Virus record (IMG/VR): IMGVR_UViG_3300031553_000038
Coordinates: 1-23,090 of that record
Source: a virus
DNA length: 23,090 nt
Direction: 5' to 3' (one strand)
Shown here piece after piece: positions 5,585 through 12,549 of the stretch. The notes beneath the pieces were generated by a model that ran no database searches, was not told the DNA's origin, and was given only the letters and a program-made list of their open reading frames with translations. Made by a program: the position numbers and the translations under genes. Within the stretch, counting starts at the first letter, position 1. Each line of letters opens with the position of its first letter.

Positions 5585-6058
5585 TTGAACCTCAAAAACT
5601 GGTCCCTCCAAATTTGGGCACTCATAGCAATCCTAACCCTAATAGGCTCAATCGGAGCAATCTACGTCTACGGCACATACTTCGCCGAACCCACACAAAT
5701 CCCCACAGGCGGAACAATCGAGCCCACAGAGTCAATACTTCTCGCCAACCCGTCAATCATCGACTGGGGCAACATCATCGTCTACAACAACGTCACCAAA
5801 ACCGTAACCCTGAAAAACAACAGCAGCAACATCTACGACAAAATCGTAGACATGACCTTCGAAACCGCAAACTGGCAGAATATAACAGACCTCGGCTTAA
5901 CTCTAACATGGAACTACACGGGCACAGACATCTACCCAACAGACTCCAGACCCATAGCATTCACCCTAACCTCAGAAACGGTCCCCGAAGACGAAACAAC
6001 CACAACCTTCAGCTTCGACATACTCGTCACCCCTATAATGCAAGGAGACTCTCAGTGA
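5585..6058 (+). CDS. Single-TM surface protein with Ig-like beta domain, 157 aa
   Basis: TTG 5585 is supported by GGAG 10 nt upstream and by the signal-anchor that follows (residues about 8-33, LQIWALIAILTLIGSIGAIY). After a Pro/Thr linker the domain reads as an Ig/cadherin-like beta sandwich typical of archaeal surface proteins (IDWGNIIVYNNVTKTVTLKN, ending TFSFDILVTPI). Several N-x-S/T sequons (NNVT, NNSS, NWQNIT, NYTG) are compatible with N-glycosylation outside the cell. Its stop overlaps a GTG start by 3 bases (GTGA). A role at the cell or virion surface is inferred. Confidence 0.7.
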   Translation: MNLKNWSLQIWALIAILTLIGSIGAIYVYGTYFAEPTQIPTGGTIEPTESILLANPSIIDWGNIIVYNNVTKTVTLKNNSSNIYDKIVDMTFETANWQNITDLGLTLTWNYTGTDIYPTDSRPIAFTLTSETVPEDETTTTFSFDILVTPIMQGDSQ

Positions 6059-6177
6059 ACCTCAAAAAACTGTTCTTCTGCAAACTTCTCCACTGGCACA
6101 GCTACGCTACATACTACAACTATGCCACAGGCAAAAAATGGAGACAATGCATAGACTGCGGAAAACAGCTAGACTAA
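6055..6177 (+). CDS. Tiny zinc-knuckle protein, 40 aa
   Basis: GTG 6055 overlaps the previous TGA. The product is MNLKKLFFCKLLHWHSYATY..., ending WRQCIDCGKQLD. C9, H14 and H16 plus the CxxC at C33/C36 look like one zinc site. Small proteins with C-x4-H-x-H...R-x-C-x2-CG occur often in phages and archaeal viruses, function unknown. It starts with the same MNLKxx residues as the gene before it. Confidence 0.6.
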   Translation: MNLKKLFFCKLLHWHSYATYYNYATGKKWRQCIDCGKQLD

Positions 6178-6233
6178 GCTTCTCTTACACTTCTCTGGGT
6201 TAACGCCTCAGCCAGCCACAACAAACGACTTCT

Positions 6234-6249
6234 CACCTCACGAAAGGTG
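6234..6249. promoter_or_regulatory. Small intergenic hairpin
   Basis: CACCT (6234-6238) pairs with AGGTG (6245-6249) around a 6-nt loop, the same stem sequence as hairpin 1 of the predicted small RNA at 2064-2079. An outer ACAACA/TGTTGT pairing is possible. The 6178-6300 region has no ORF that I accept. Confidence 0.25.
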
Positions 6250-6300
6250 TTGTTGATTCACCACGACTGACTGAAGCAACCAAACGGAGACGTAAGACAC

Positions 6301-6408
6301 ATGACACAACCAAAAAGAGACGGCTCAGGCAAAGGAACCAGAGCCAATCGTGGACGCGGAGGATGCAAACCAACCCGAAACAAAGGAAGAGGAACCAACA
6401 GAAAATAA
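6301..6408 (+). CDS. Tiny Gly/Arg-rich protein, 35 aa
   Basis: ATG 6301 has GGAG 11 nt upstream. The product, MTQPKRDGSGKGTRANRGRG followed by GC and a basic tail, resembles the DGTGP-x-GRGxGxC small-protein pattern (DUF5320-like) seen in archaea. It is strongly basic and may bind nucleic acid. A second open frame overlaps it (to 6457, Glu/Pro-rich) and ends in an ATGA overlap with the terminase small-subunit start, so which frame is translated, or whether both are, is uncertain. Confidence 0.45.
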   Translation: MTQPKRDGSGKGTRANRGRGGCKPTRNKGRGTNRK

Positions 6409-6453
6409 ACTTTCCTCCACTAGTTCCCCAATCAGTAACAGAGCTGTCCAAAA

Positions 6454-6879
6454 ATGACCACAAAAGCTGACATGATATGTCGCCAAAAAGACCTACTAGA
6501 CAGTCTAAACAACAACACATTCAACAAGCAACAGTTCCTCAAAAAACACAAAATCCTAGATCGTACACTACGCAGAGACCTAAATGCACTTGCAGAACGT
6601 GGAGAAATCTTCGAGGAAAGACTAGGGTATCTACGCAAAAAATGCTTAGGCAACCTCACACAAAAAGCTCATGACGGCAAACTATCAGACGGATTAATGT
6701 ATAGCATAGTCATGTCTGGAGTAACCCAGAAAGCCGAAATCAGAACCGACATAACAGAAAAGAAGGAGTACACAGTCAAAATTGACAGTCTCAACCCAGA
6801 CGAAAGAAGCTTCCTTAACGCCGTTGCACGAAAGTATATTAAAGCAAACAATACGGCAGAATCTGCTGCTATTCACTGA
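6454..6879 (+). CDS. Terminase small subunit (putative)
   Basis: 141 residues. The N-terminal part has a winged-helix pattern (FLKKHKILDRTLRRDLNALA, then ERGEI, residues 28-52) of the DeoR/terS kind, suited to recognising packaging sites on viral DNA. The C-terminal half is helical and charged. The main evidence for the role is position: it lies immediately before the large terminase, and its last 98 nt overlap the likely TerL start in another frame. No strong SD precedes ATG 6454, so it may be coupled to upstream translation. It could instead be a general HTH regulator. Confidence 0.7.
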   Translation: MTTKADMICRQKDLLDSLNNNTFNKQQFLKKHKILDRTLRRDLNALAERGEIFEERLGYLRKKCLGNLTQKAHDGKLSDGLMYSIVMSGVTQKAEIRTDITEKKEYTVKIDSLNPDERSFLNAVARKYIKANNTAESAAIH

Positions 6880-8179
6880 ATGGATGGGCTACAAAAACGC
6901 AGCCTTCCACCAACAATGGTACAAGTTCCTACAGAACGACTTTAGCTGCATAAAAACAGACCCAAACAACAAAACAAGCCTCCACAAATACCTGCAACTC
7001 TGGCCAAGAGGACACGGAAAAACCACAGGAATCATCCTATACATCCTCTGGCTAATCGGCAACAACCCAGACATAAACGTGCAAATCGTAAGCAAAACCG
7101 CGAGTCAAGCAGAAGCAATATGCACAGCCTTGATGTCCACCATAGAGCACGACGAGAACTATATCAGACTCTTCGGCAACCTCAAACCAGCACAACCAAT
7201 AAAGTGGACTAGCCAACAATTCATCATAAAACGAAACGAAATAAGCAAGAACCCCACAGTCAAAGCAACCGGGTTAATGGGTCCAATCACAGGGGGAAGA
7301 AACGACCTAATCATAGACGACGACATCATAGACGAAGAAAACGTGAGAACCCGCTTGCAACTAGAAAAGGTAAGCACATGGTTCAACAAGATTCTGTATC
7401 CAACTTTGTATCCATGGGGCGGAATCATAGTCATAGGCACAAGATGGAGCTACGCCGACCTCTACGCAGAACTCATCGAAAAGTGGCCCCACAGCGTACT
7501 AGCCGCCATAGAACAAGACGAACACAAAAAACCAACAGGCAACGTGCTCTGGCCCCAATACTGGCCCCTCAAAAAACTGCTAGAACGTAGAAACGAAATA
7601 GGCTCAACAATCTTCGACTGCCAATACCAGAATGACCCCACAGGCATGGAAGGATCACTACTCAAGGCAGAGTGGCTACGCAGCTACGACACGCCAAAAC
7701 CGTACAAGCTCACATGGCTCGGAGTCGACCCCGCACTAGGCGAAGGCGACAAACACGGCATCGCAGTCATAAGCCAAACCCACACACTAGACCGCTACCA
7801 CCTAAGAGAAGTGTGGTGCCAACGCGTACCCTTCCCCCTGTTCCTGAAGCAACTGAAAGAAATGGCAAGTACATATAATCCAGCCAAAATCTACATAGAA
7901 TCAAACGCCTTCCAGAAAGTGCTAATCTTCCTCCCTGAACTGCGTGGATTGCCCATAGTGCCCACCCAGACCCTTCGTGACAAAGAGTCGCGATTCATTG
8001 CCATGAGCAGCCACTTTGAGGCAGAACGCATAAGAATCAACCCAATCCTTAACAGTCAACAAAGCGAGTTCTGGAACCAGTGGGTGCAGTTTCCACGCGG
8101 ACAATACGACGATGCTTTAGACGCGGTGGAAATCGTCAGCCGCAACACTGTGGGGCACCAAACAGGATTCTTCGCATAA
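6782..8179 (+). CDS. Terminase large subunit (TerL)
   Basis: From TTG 6782 it has 465 residues. Walker A is PRGHGKT (75-81), Walker B is DLIIDDD (175-181), and motif GTRW (219-222) follows the strand IIVI. The RNase-H-like nuclease has the LGVDPALGEGD strand-Asp, IYIESN and a C-terminal DDALDAVEI Asp pair. It packages DNA into the prohead as an ATPase motor and cuts concatemers. TTG 6782 has AAGGAG 13 nt upstream and keeps residues 13-45 (LTPLHESIL...FHQQWYKFL), which look like a normal TerL N-terminus. ATG 6884 just after the TerS stop would remove them, so I prefer the overlapping start. Confidence 0.93.
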   Translation: MTVSTQTKEASLTPLHESILKQTIRQNLLLFTEWMGYKNAAFHQQWYKFLQNDFSCIKTDPNNKTSLHKYLQLWPRGHGKTTGIILYILWLIGNNPDINVQIVSKTASQAEAICTALMSTIEHDENYIRLFGNLKPAQPIKWTSQQFIIKRNEISKNPTVKATGLMGPITGGRNDLIIDDDIIDEENVRTRLQLEKVSTWFNKILYPTLYPWGGIIVIGTRWSYADLYAELIEKWPHSVLAAIEQDEHKKPTGNVLWPQYWPLKKLLERRNEIGSTIFDCQYQNDPTGMEGSLLKAEWLRSYDTPKPYKLTWLGVDPALGEGDKHGIAVISQTHTLDRYHLREVWCQRVPFPLFLKQLKEMASTYNPAKIYIESNAFQKVLIFLPELRGLPIVPTQTLRDKESRFIAMSSHFEAERIRINPILNSQQSEFWNQWVQFPRGQYDDALDAVEIVSRNTVGHQTGFFA

Positions 8180-8198
8180 TCATAAATGGTGAATCAAC

Positions 8199-8492
8199 AT
8201 GAAAGGTTTAAGCAAACTCAAAAGCTGGTTCAGGCGCACACACAAAATCGTGCCCCTCAACGTCTTCAACCCAACCAACCACCTGTCCACAGTGAAGGAG
8301 CACAGAGAAACCATCGAAGCCTACGCTTGCCCAAAATGCGGCAACAAGAACCTCCAAGTATTGTCTCTTGAGGAAGGCGACAAGGGATGGGAAGCCACCG
8401 TACAATGCAGCAGATGCCAGTCAAGCATGACTTTGAATAACACGGGGTTCAGAGCAAACTTTCAGGACAAAATCGGGATAGAAAAGAAATAG
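8199..8492 (+). CDS. Zinc-ribbon protein, 97 aa
   Basis: ATG 8199 has a GGTGAA SD 9 nt upstream. The basic N-terminus (KGLSKLKSWFRRTHKIV) is followed by a zinc ribbon: CPKCG at C44/C47 and CSRC at C70/C73. It is located directly after TerL. Small zinc ribbons near the terminase are common in archaeal tailed viruses, with no established function. It may bind DNA or act in head assembly. Confidence 0.75.
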   Translation: MKGLSKLKSWFRRTHKIVPLNVFNPTNHLSTVKEHRETIEAYACPKCGNKNLQVLSLEEGDKGWEATVQCSRCQSSMTLNNTGFRANFQDKIGIEKK

Positions 8493-8493
8493 C

Positions 8494-8652
8494 CTACGAA
8501 GAATCTTTCGGGCTAACAGATTTCTTTAATGGGTTAGTATTGTAATAATGACTGAGAAGGTGTACTAATGCTATGTTATCAGACAATTCTGTGAACTGAT
8601 AATCTATTTTCCATCTTTGAAGATAATCGTGTGTTGCTTTAGAAATATTCAT
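8494..8652 (-). CDS. Small - strand protein, 52 aa, possible RHH-type antitoxin-like
   Basis: ATG 8652 follows GGTGGG at 7-8 nt, and the frame ends with TAG at 8494-8496. The product (MNISKATHDYLQRWKIDYQF, then TELSDNIALVHLLSHYYNTN) has the strand plus two-helix rhythm of ribbon-helix-helix antitoxins (ISKATHDYL...LSDNIALVHLL). It ends in Asp-Ser-Ser, encoded by GATTCTTCGTAG, one mismatch from the recurring GACTCTTCGT word. It sits 19 nt downstream of the 68-aa - strand gene with a matching SD, so the two form a mini-operon. The antitoxin idea is inference. Confidence 0.55.
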   Translation of the reverse strand: MNISKATHDYLQRWKIDYQFTELSDNIALVHLLSHYYNTNPLKKSVSPKDSS

Positions 8653-8671
8653 CTCTTTTTCCCACCATTAA

Positions 8672-8878
8672 TTAATCCTGAATTAAATTATAATTTCCAG
8701 TTAATTTGTAAATTTTTCTCTTGATAACCCAAGTTGTGACTTCCACCCAAAGGTCACAAAATAATGGAATAGAATCAAAAAAGACTTCATATAATGGTTC
8801 ATGAAAATCTCCCGTTGCCCTATTACTTCTTATCAATGATTTTAATTGTTCTGTTTTTAACGGGTTCATTAATCTCAT
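8672..8878 (-). CDS. Small - strand protein, 68 aa
   Basis: ATG 8878 has a GGTGGG SD 8-9 nt upstream, nearly the same as its downstream partner's. The product (MRLMNPLKTEQLKSLIRSNR..., ending YKLTGNYNLIQD) has a helical start and a hydrophobic middle (LFCDLWVEVTTWVI). The DNA is AT-rich compared with terL and portal. It lies opposite to the late operon between two core virion genes, as expected of an inserted accessory gene ('moron'). Function unknown. A toxin-antitoxin or superinfection role is possible. Confidence 0.55.
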   Translation of the reverse strand: MRLMNPLKTEQLKSLIRSNRATGDFHEPLYEVFFDSIPLFCDLWVEVTTWVIKRKIYKLTGNYNLIQD

Positions 8879-8941
8879 GTTTTATTCCCACCAAAACAAA
8901 TATTCATTCTAATTCACCGTATTACTCTTCATAAACTTACC

Positions 8942-8949
8942 TTATAAAA
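8942..8949 (+). promoter_or_regulatory. TATA box before the portal gene
   Basis: TTATAAAA is centred about 25 nt before the portal ATG at 8970, so a leaderless start fits. The same AT-rich box reads TTTTATAAG on the - strand and could also serve the divergent 68-aa gene, with a leader of about 40 nt. Confidence 0.5.
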
Positions 8950-8969
8950 TCTTTGAACAGGTCATAGAA

Positions 8970-10241
8970 ATGCCGACTGGATTCAGAACCCAAGCAGGAC
9001 AACTAATCTCCCTGCAAGAAAAATTCAGGGGCTACTTCGCAACAGGACAACCCACCCACAGACGAAAAAAAATACACCTCGGCGAATACAGCTGGCGCAA
9101 ACGCTGCCAATACGCAGAACAAATCGTACAACAGCACCCCCTAGCCAAATCTCAAATCCTAACCATAGCAGGACAACTCATGGCAGACGGAGTATTCACA
9201 GAAGCAGCGTACACTGAGGGACCGCACAAACGCAGAGCAGAAGAAGCCAAAGACCACATCGACGAACTCAACAAAAAAATAGGACTCGACACCCTACTAT
9301 TCGACACCGCAACAGACATGGCAAAACTGGGCAGCTGCTTCTGGGAAAAAACCGAAACCCCAATCACCGACGTGCAAAGATTCACCCAACAGCAAACCAT
9401 AGAACCCGCAGAACAGGACATGAACGGCAACATAACCCGATGGCGCCAAAACAGCACAGAATGGACAACAGACAACATCATGCACTTCCCATGGAACATA
9501 ACCGCAATCACATGGCCCTACGGCACTACCCTCTTCAGCGGACTCGGCCTAGTCTTCGAAATACTGGAACAACTTCAAGTGGACGTGCAGGAGTTCATGC
9601 ACCACGCAGCCTTCCCCTTCGAACTATGGCAGGTAGGCGAAGGACAATACGTCCCACAGGGCACAGAAATAAGCAGCATCAGAAACGCCATAAAAAACTG
9701 GGAACCCGGAGAACACCACGTCACCAGCTACCCCATCGAATTGAAAACAGGAGGTACAGGCGACAAAACCATAACCAACCTCAACGAAATCCTAGACTTC
9801 CTCTACAACGAAGCCATAGATGGACTCATGATCCCTCCCATATCTAAGCAGTGGAGCAGCACCATGGCTTCAGCGCAGGAGATGCTGCCGTGGGCGCGCG
9901 CCAACCTCATCCAGCCCATGCAGCGGATAATCAAACGCAAAATCGAAAACGAGTTGTACACGCCCTATCTTGAGAGTCTCGGTTACAGTGTGAAGGTTTG
10001 TCCTCGCCTGTCGTTTGAGGCTCCAGACGCGCACAAGTTAGATGACATGGAGTACTGGATGGGGGCTGTGCAATCGAATATTGTACCTGCCGAGTATGCC
10101 GCGGAACAGCTTGGCTTTGATTTAGAGAAGATTAAGCGGTTACGTGACGAAGAGGCTCAGAGGCAGGCAGAGCAGATGCAGTACATGAAGGTACGGCAGC
10201 CACAGGGAGAGCCGAGTGAAATTAATGCTGACTCTTCGTGA
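8970..10241 (+). CDS. Portal protein
   Basis: 423 residues. The protein is helical with a wing region and a central domain. FPWNITAITWPYGTTLFSG (about 172-190) and the stretch DGLMIPPISKQW (286-297) followed by ARANLIQPMQRIIKRKIENE (about 310-329) match portal features: crown and clip, with the long stem helix leading into 'L..P..r.i...ie..l'. Position between TerL and a MuF protein is decisive. The portal forms the ring through which DNA enters. It is short for the family. The gene ends in Asp-Ser-Ser-stop, encoded by GACTCTTCGTGA, and overlaps the MuF gene by 26 nt. The start is a TATA-spaced ATG with only a weak AGGT SD. Confidence 0.88.
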   Translation: MPTGFRTQAGQLISLQEKFRGYFATGQPTHRRKKIHLGEYSWRKRCQYAEQIVQQHPLAKSQILTIAGQLMADGVFTEAAYTEGPHKRRAEEAKDHIDELNKKIGLDTLLFDTATDMAKLGSCFWEKTETPITDVQRFTQQQTIEPAEQDMNGNITRWRQNSTEWTTDNIMHFPWNITAITWPYGTTLFSGLGLVFEILEQLQVDVQEFMHHAAFPFELWQVGEGQYVPQGTEISSIRNAIKNWEPGEHHVTSYPIELKTGGTGDKTITNLNEILDFLYNEAIDGLMIPPISKQWSSTMASAQEMLPWARANLIQPMQRIIKRKIENELYTPYLESLGYSVKVCPRLSFEAPDAHKLDDMEYWMGAVQSNIVPAEYAAEQLGFDLEKIKRLRDEEAQRQAEQMQYMKVRQPQGEPSEINADSS

Positions 10242-10635
10242 ACAGGAAGACCGCACCGACCCCTACAATCCACATAACTGGTGGATATTCGACGCAAAGC
10301 AAACCAGCCCCAAAACCTGCCCAGTATGCCAATCACTTGACGGGTCACATTATAGAGGCGACGAGCTTCAAACAGCATTTCCGTATCACATCCAAATTTC
10401 AGCCAACAAAATCAAAGCATTAATTCATCCACGTTGCAGGTGCAAACTGGTTTGGACAGGCTACACCAAAGACGTGGTCACCAACCCCTACGGCATATTG
10501 AAGCGCAAACGGGAGAGGGTTGCTGTTCCAGATAAGGTGGCAGGAAAAAAGATTGACCTGTCACCTAGCCAGTCCCGCATGTTCAAGAAGGTGCAGAAGT
10601 ACAGCAGAGAAACATTCAGAGGCAGAAAACTTTGA
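10216..10635 (+). CDS. MuF-like minor head protein (short form)
   Basis: GTG 10216 has GGGAGA 5 nt upstream; ATG 10225 is an alternative. 139 residues. The C-terminal MuF metal-binding signature is clear: CPVCQSLDG (36-44) with a later HPRCRC (about 72-77), that is C-x2-C...ldG...hPxCxC. MuF-type proteins bind the portal inside the head. Usual family members carry a long helical N-terminal part, which is missing here, so the protein is either minimal or a remnant split from a larger portal/MuF region. The C-terminal 40 residues are very basic. Confidence 0.8.
   Translation: MKLMLTLREQEDRTDPYNPHNWWIFDAKQTSPKTCPVCQSLDGSHYRGDELQTAFPYHIQISANKIKALIHPRCRCKLVWTGYTKDVVTNPYGILKRKRERVAVPDKVAGKKIDLSPSQSRMFKKVQKYSRETFRGRKL
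10230..10239 (+). repeat. GACTCTTCGT motif, copy 2 (+)
   Basis: It encodes the last Ser-Ser of the portal (NADSS-stop) and lies inside the MuF gene start region. Confidence 0.7.
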
Positions 10636-10940
10636 GTCACCCAAGCCTACAATCAACCAATAAATCAGAACACTCTAGCCTGCAACTGACAGTAAAAGAA
10701 GGACATGCCAGCCTAGAGTACGTCGCCCCAGAGCCGCAGCCAGAAGAGCAAACCCACGAAGAGCCTCAAACCATACAGATACAGAATCTTCCCGATTTTC
10801 AGTCCACATTTCAGCCCATAGTCACCGAACTTCAGGGAATCCAGCAGACGCTCAGCAAACTATCCGCCGACACTGAGGAGCAGAACAGCCTCAAAAGCGA
10901 GGTGCTGAGGAAACTCAAAACAAAACTGGCGAATGTCTGA
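10632..10940 (+). CDS. Small acidic protein with 11-residue repeats, 102 aa
   Basis: TTG 10632 overlaps the MuF stop (TTGA). Three N-terminal repeats HPSLQ (3-7), HSSLQ (14-18) and HASLE (25-29) are spaced by exactly 11 residues. A Pro/Glu/Gln-rich linker and a coiled-coil tail follow (IVTELQGIQQTLSKLSADTE, then LKSEVLRKLKTKL). The stop overlaps the next ATG (TGATG). The position in the head operon suggests a virion or assembly component. No family recognised. Confidence 0.6.
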   Translation: MSHPSLQSTNKSEHSSLQLTVKEGHASLEYVAPEPQPEEQTHEEPQTIQIQNLPDFQSTFQPIVTELQGIQQTLSKLSADTEEQNSLKSEVLRKLKTKLANV

Positions 10941-11515
10941 TGGCTAATACAACACTTTACCCTACCGCCGATTCATACGTTAACGAAGGTGTCCCAAACA
11001 CCAACTATGGATTAGGCACAACTTTGTATGTTCGGACAGACCTTAACAATAACTTTCGAGGCTTCCTCAAGTTTGACATAAGCGGTTTACCAGTTGGGGC
11101 TACTATTACTTTGGCTAAACTAAGGATGAATTGCTTTGCCGTGTACGATTTGTCTTCTCCAGATAGTGACGTTCAAGCACGGCGTGTAGCTGACGACTCA
11201 TGGCTTGAAGACGAGATAACATGGAATAATCAGAAGGCTTACGGTGTTGTTGAGGATACACAGGTTTCTGCGGTTGGTTGGGTTGAATGGACTGTTACAC
11301 CTTTTGTGGTAGCTGAGTTTGCTGGGAACCAAACGGTAAGCATTTGCCTAAAATGCGTTACTGAAGGCAGCGACCCTACCACCCGTCAGTCTAACTATTG
11401 TTCAAAAGAATATAATGGTGATGACCCTGAACTATACATAGAATACACAGTACCCACCAGCATCCCCGTTTTTATGCACCATTACAACCGAATAAACAAG
11501 ATAATAAGAGGATAA
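10940..11515 (+). CDS. DNRLRE-domain carbohydrate-binding virion protein
   Basis: 191 residues. TLYPTADSYVNEGVPNTNYG (5-24), then LYVRTD, RGFLKFDISGLPVGATI, AKLRM and DDSWLEDEITWNNQ match the DNRLRE/CBM96-type beta-sandwich, which is also found in methanogen disaggregatases and binds polysaccharide. It has no signal peptide, so a virion surface location is likely, for example a receptor-binding or head-decorating protein that contacts the cell-wall glycan. The codon usage is more T-rich than in its neighbours, which hints at recent acquisition. A basic tail (HHYNRINKIIRG) follows the domain. Confidence 0.8.
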   Translation: MANTTLYPTADSYVNEGVPNTNYGLGTTLYVRTDLNNNFRGFLKFDISGLPVGATITLAKLRMNCFAVYDLSSPDSDVQARRVADDSWLEDEITWNNQKAYGVVEDTQVSAVGWVEWTVTPFVVAEFAGNQTVSICLKCVTEGSDPTTRQSNYCSKEYNGDDPELYIEYTVPTSIPVFMHHYNRINKIIRG

Positions 11516-11519
11516 AAAC

Positions 11520-12548
11520 ATGGGACTACTCCTCAAACAATCAACCGCAGTGGACGTTCTTATTGGTCCATTCATGGATGAAGACGATGGTAAAACCACA
11601 GAAGAAGCTTTAACAATCGAGGATGAACACGTTCTACTCAGCAAATTAGGGCAGGCATTGGCAGCAAAGAACGACGCCAATGATGCAACACATGATGACT
11701 TAGGATACTATAATTGCCCATTAAATGCAACAGACACTAACACTCTTGGCACTCTCCAACTATGCTGTCACATGGCAGGAGCCTTGCCAGTCTATCATGA
11801 GTATATGGTAGTCACAGCAAACGTCTGGGATACACTCTGCGGTACAGACCTCTTCCAAACCGACCTAACCCAGATGGGTGGAGTCGCACAGTCCGCAACC
11901 GACCTCAAAGACTTCGCAGATACAGGATACGACCCAGCAACACACAAGGTTGCAGCTCTAAGTGCATCAGGCATCGACGACATTTGGGACGAACCAATGG
12001 CTGGGCACGTAACCGCAGACACCCCAGCATACGTGCTACGTTCACTCCAAAGCATAGTCTCCGTCATCTCTCTCGCACAAGCAGGCGCAGCAGGCTCAAT
12101 CACACTCGCTGCCACATCAAGTGCAGTAAACGACTACTATAAAGGACAGACAATCTGCATCATAACAGGAACAGGCGCAGGACAAGCAAGAGCATGCTAC
12201 AGCTATAACGGCGGCACAAAAGTAGCAGACATCAGACCAAACTGGGCAACTGCCCCAGACAACACAAGCTACTACGCAATCCTCAACGTCGGCTCATCAG
12301 TTATGGCAGCCATAGAAGACGCCGCAATCGACTCGATACTCGACGAGGTGGTTGACGCCAACGCACCCGCAAACGCGGACACCCTAAGAGAATCAGTGAA
12401 CCTGATTGCCTCCATTGTAGCAGGCAAATCCAACGGAGGCGGAACCACAACCATCAAGTTCCGCGACCTCGGAGACACCAAAGACCGCCAAACCGCAACG
12501 GTAGACGCCGACGGCAACAGAACCGCAGTCACCGTGGACGGAACATAG
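11520..12548 (+). CDS. Phage-conserved fibre-like virion protein, 342 aa
   Basis: ATG 11520 follows GAGG. The first 110 residues (LLLKQSTAVDVLIGPFMDED, DGKTTEEALTI, NATDTNTLGTLQL, CHMAGALPVYHEYMVV, ANVWDTLCGTDLFQTDL) match a module that I recognise as widespread in phage fibre-like and other virion proteins. The middle (about 185-260) has Gly/Ala/Ser beta repeats with GQTICIITGTGAGQAR, a form common in carbohydrate-contacting fibre segments. Residues about 265-342 end with TIKFRDLGDTKDRQTATVDA. Likely a surface or adsorption component. The module is shared between bacterial and archaeal viruses. Confidence 0.75.
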   Translation: MGLLLKQSTAVDVLIGPFMDEDDGKTTEEALTIEDEHVLLSKLGQALAAKNDANDATHDDLGYYNCPLNATDTNTLGTLQLCCHMAGALPVYHEYMVVTANVWDTLCGTDLFQTDLTQMGGVAQSATDLKDFADTGYDPATHKVAALSASGIDDIWDEPMAGHVTADTPAYVLRSLQSIVSVISLAQAGAAGSITLAATSSAVNDYYKGQTICIITGTGAGQARACYSYNGGTKVADIRPNWATAPDNTSYYAILNVGSSVMAAIEDAAIDSILDEVVDANAPANADTLRESVNLIASIVAGKSNGGGTTTIKFRDLGDTKDRQTATVDADGNRTAVTVDGT

Positions 12549-12549
12549 A

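Noticed and set aside
5614-6177. + strand ORF of 187 aa
   Set aside because: Its first 150 codons are an Arg/Asn/His-rich +1 shadow of the Ig-like gene. Only the last 40 codons, from GTG 6055, look real and are annotated separately.
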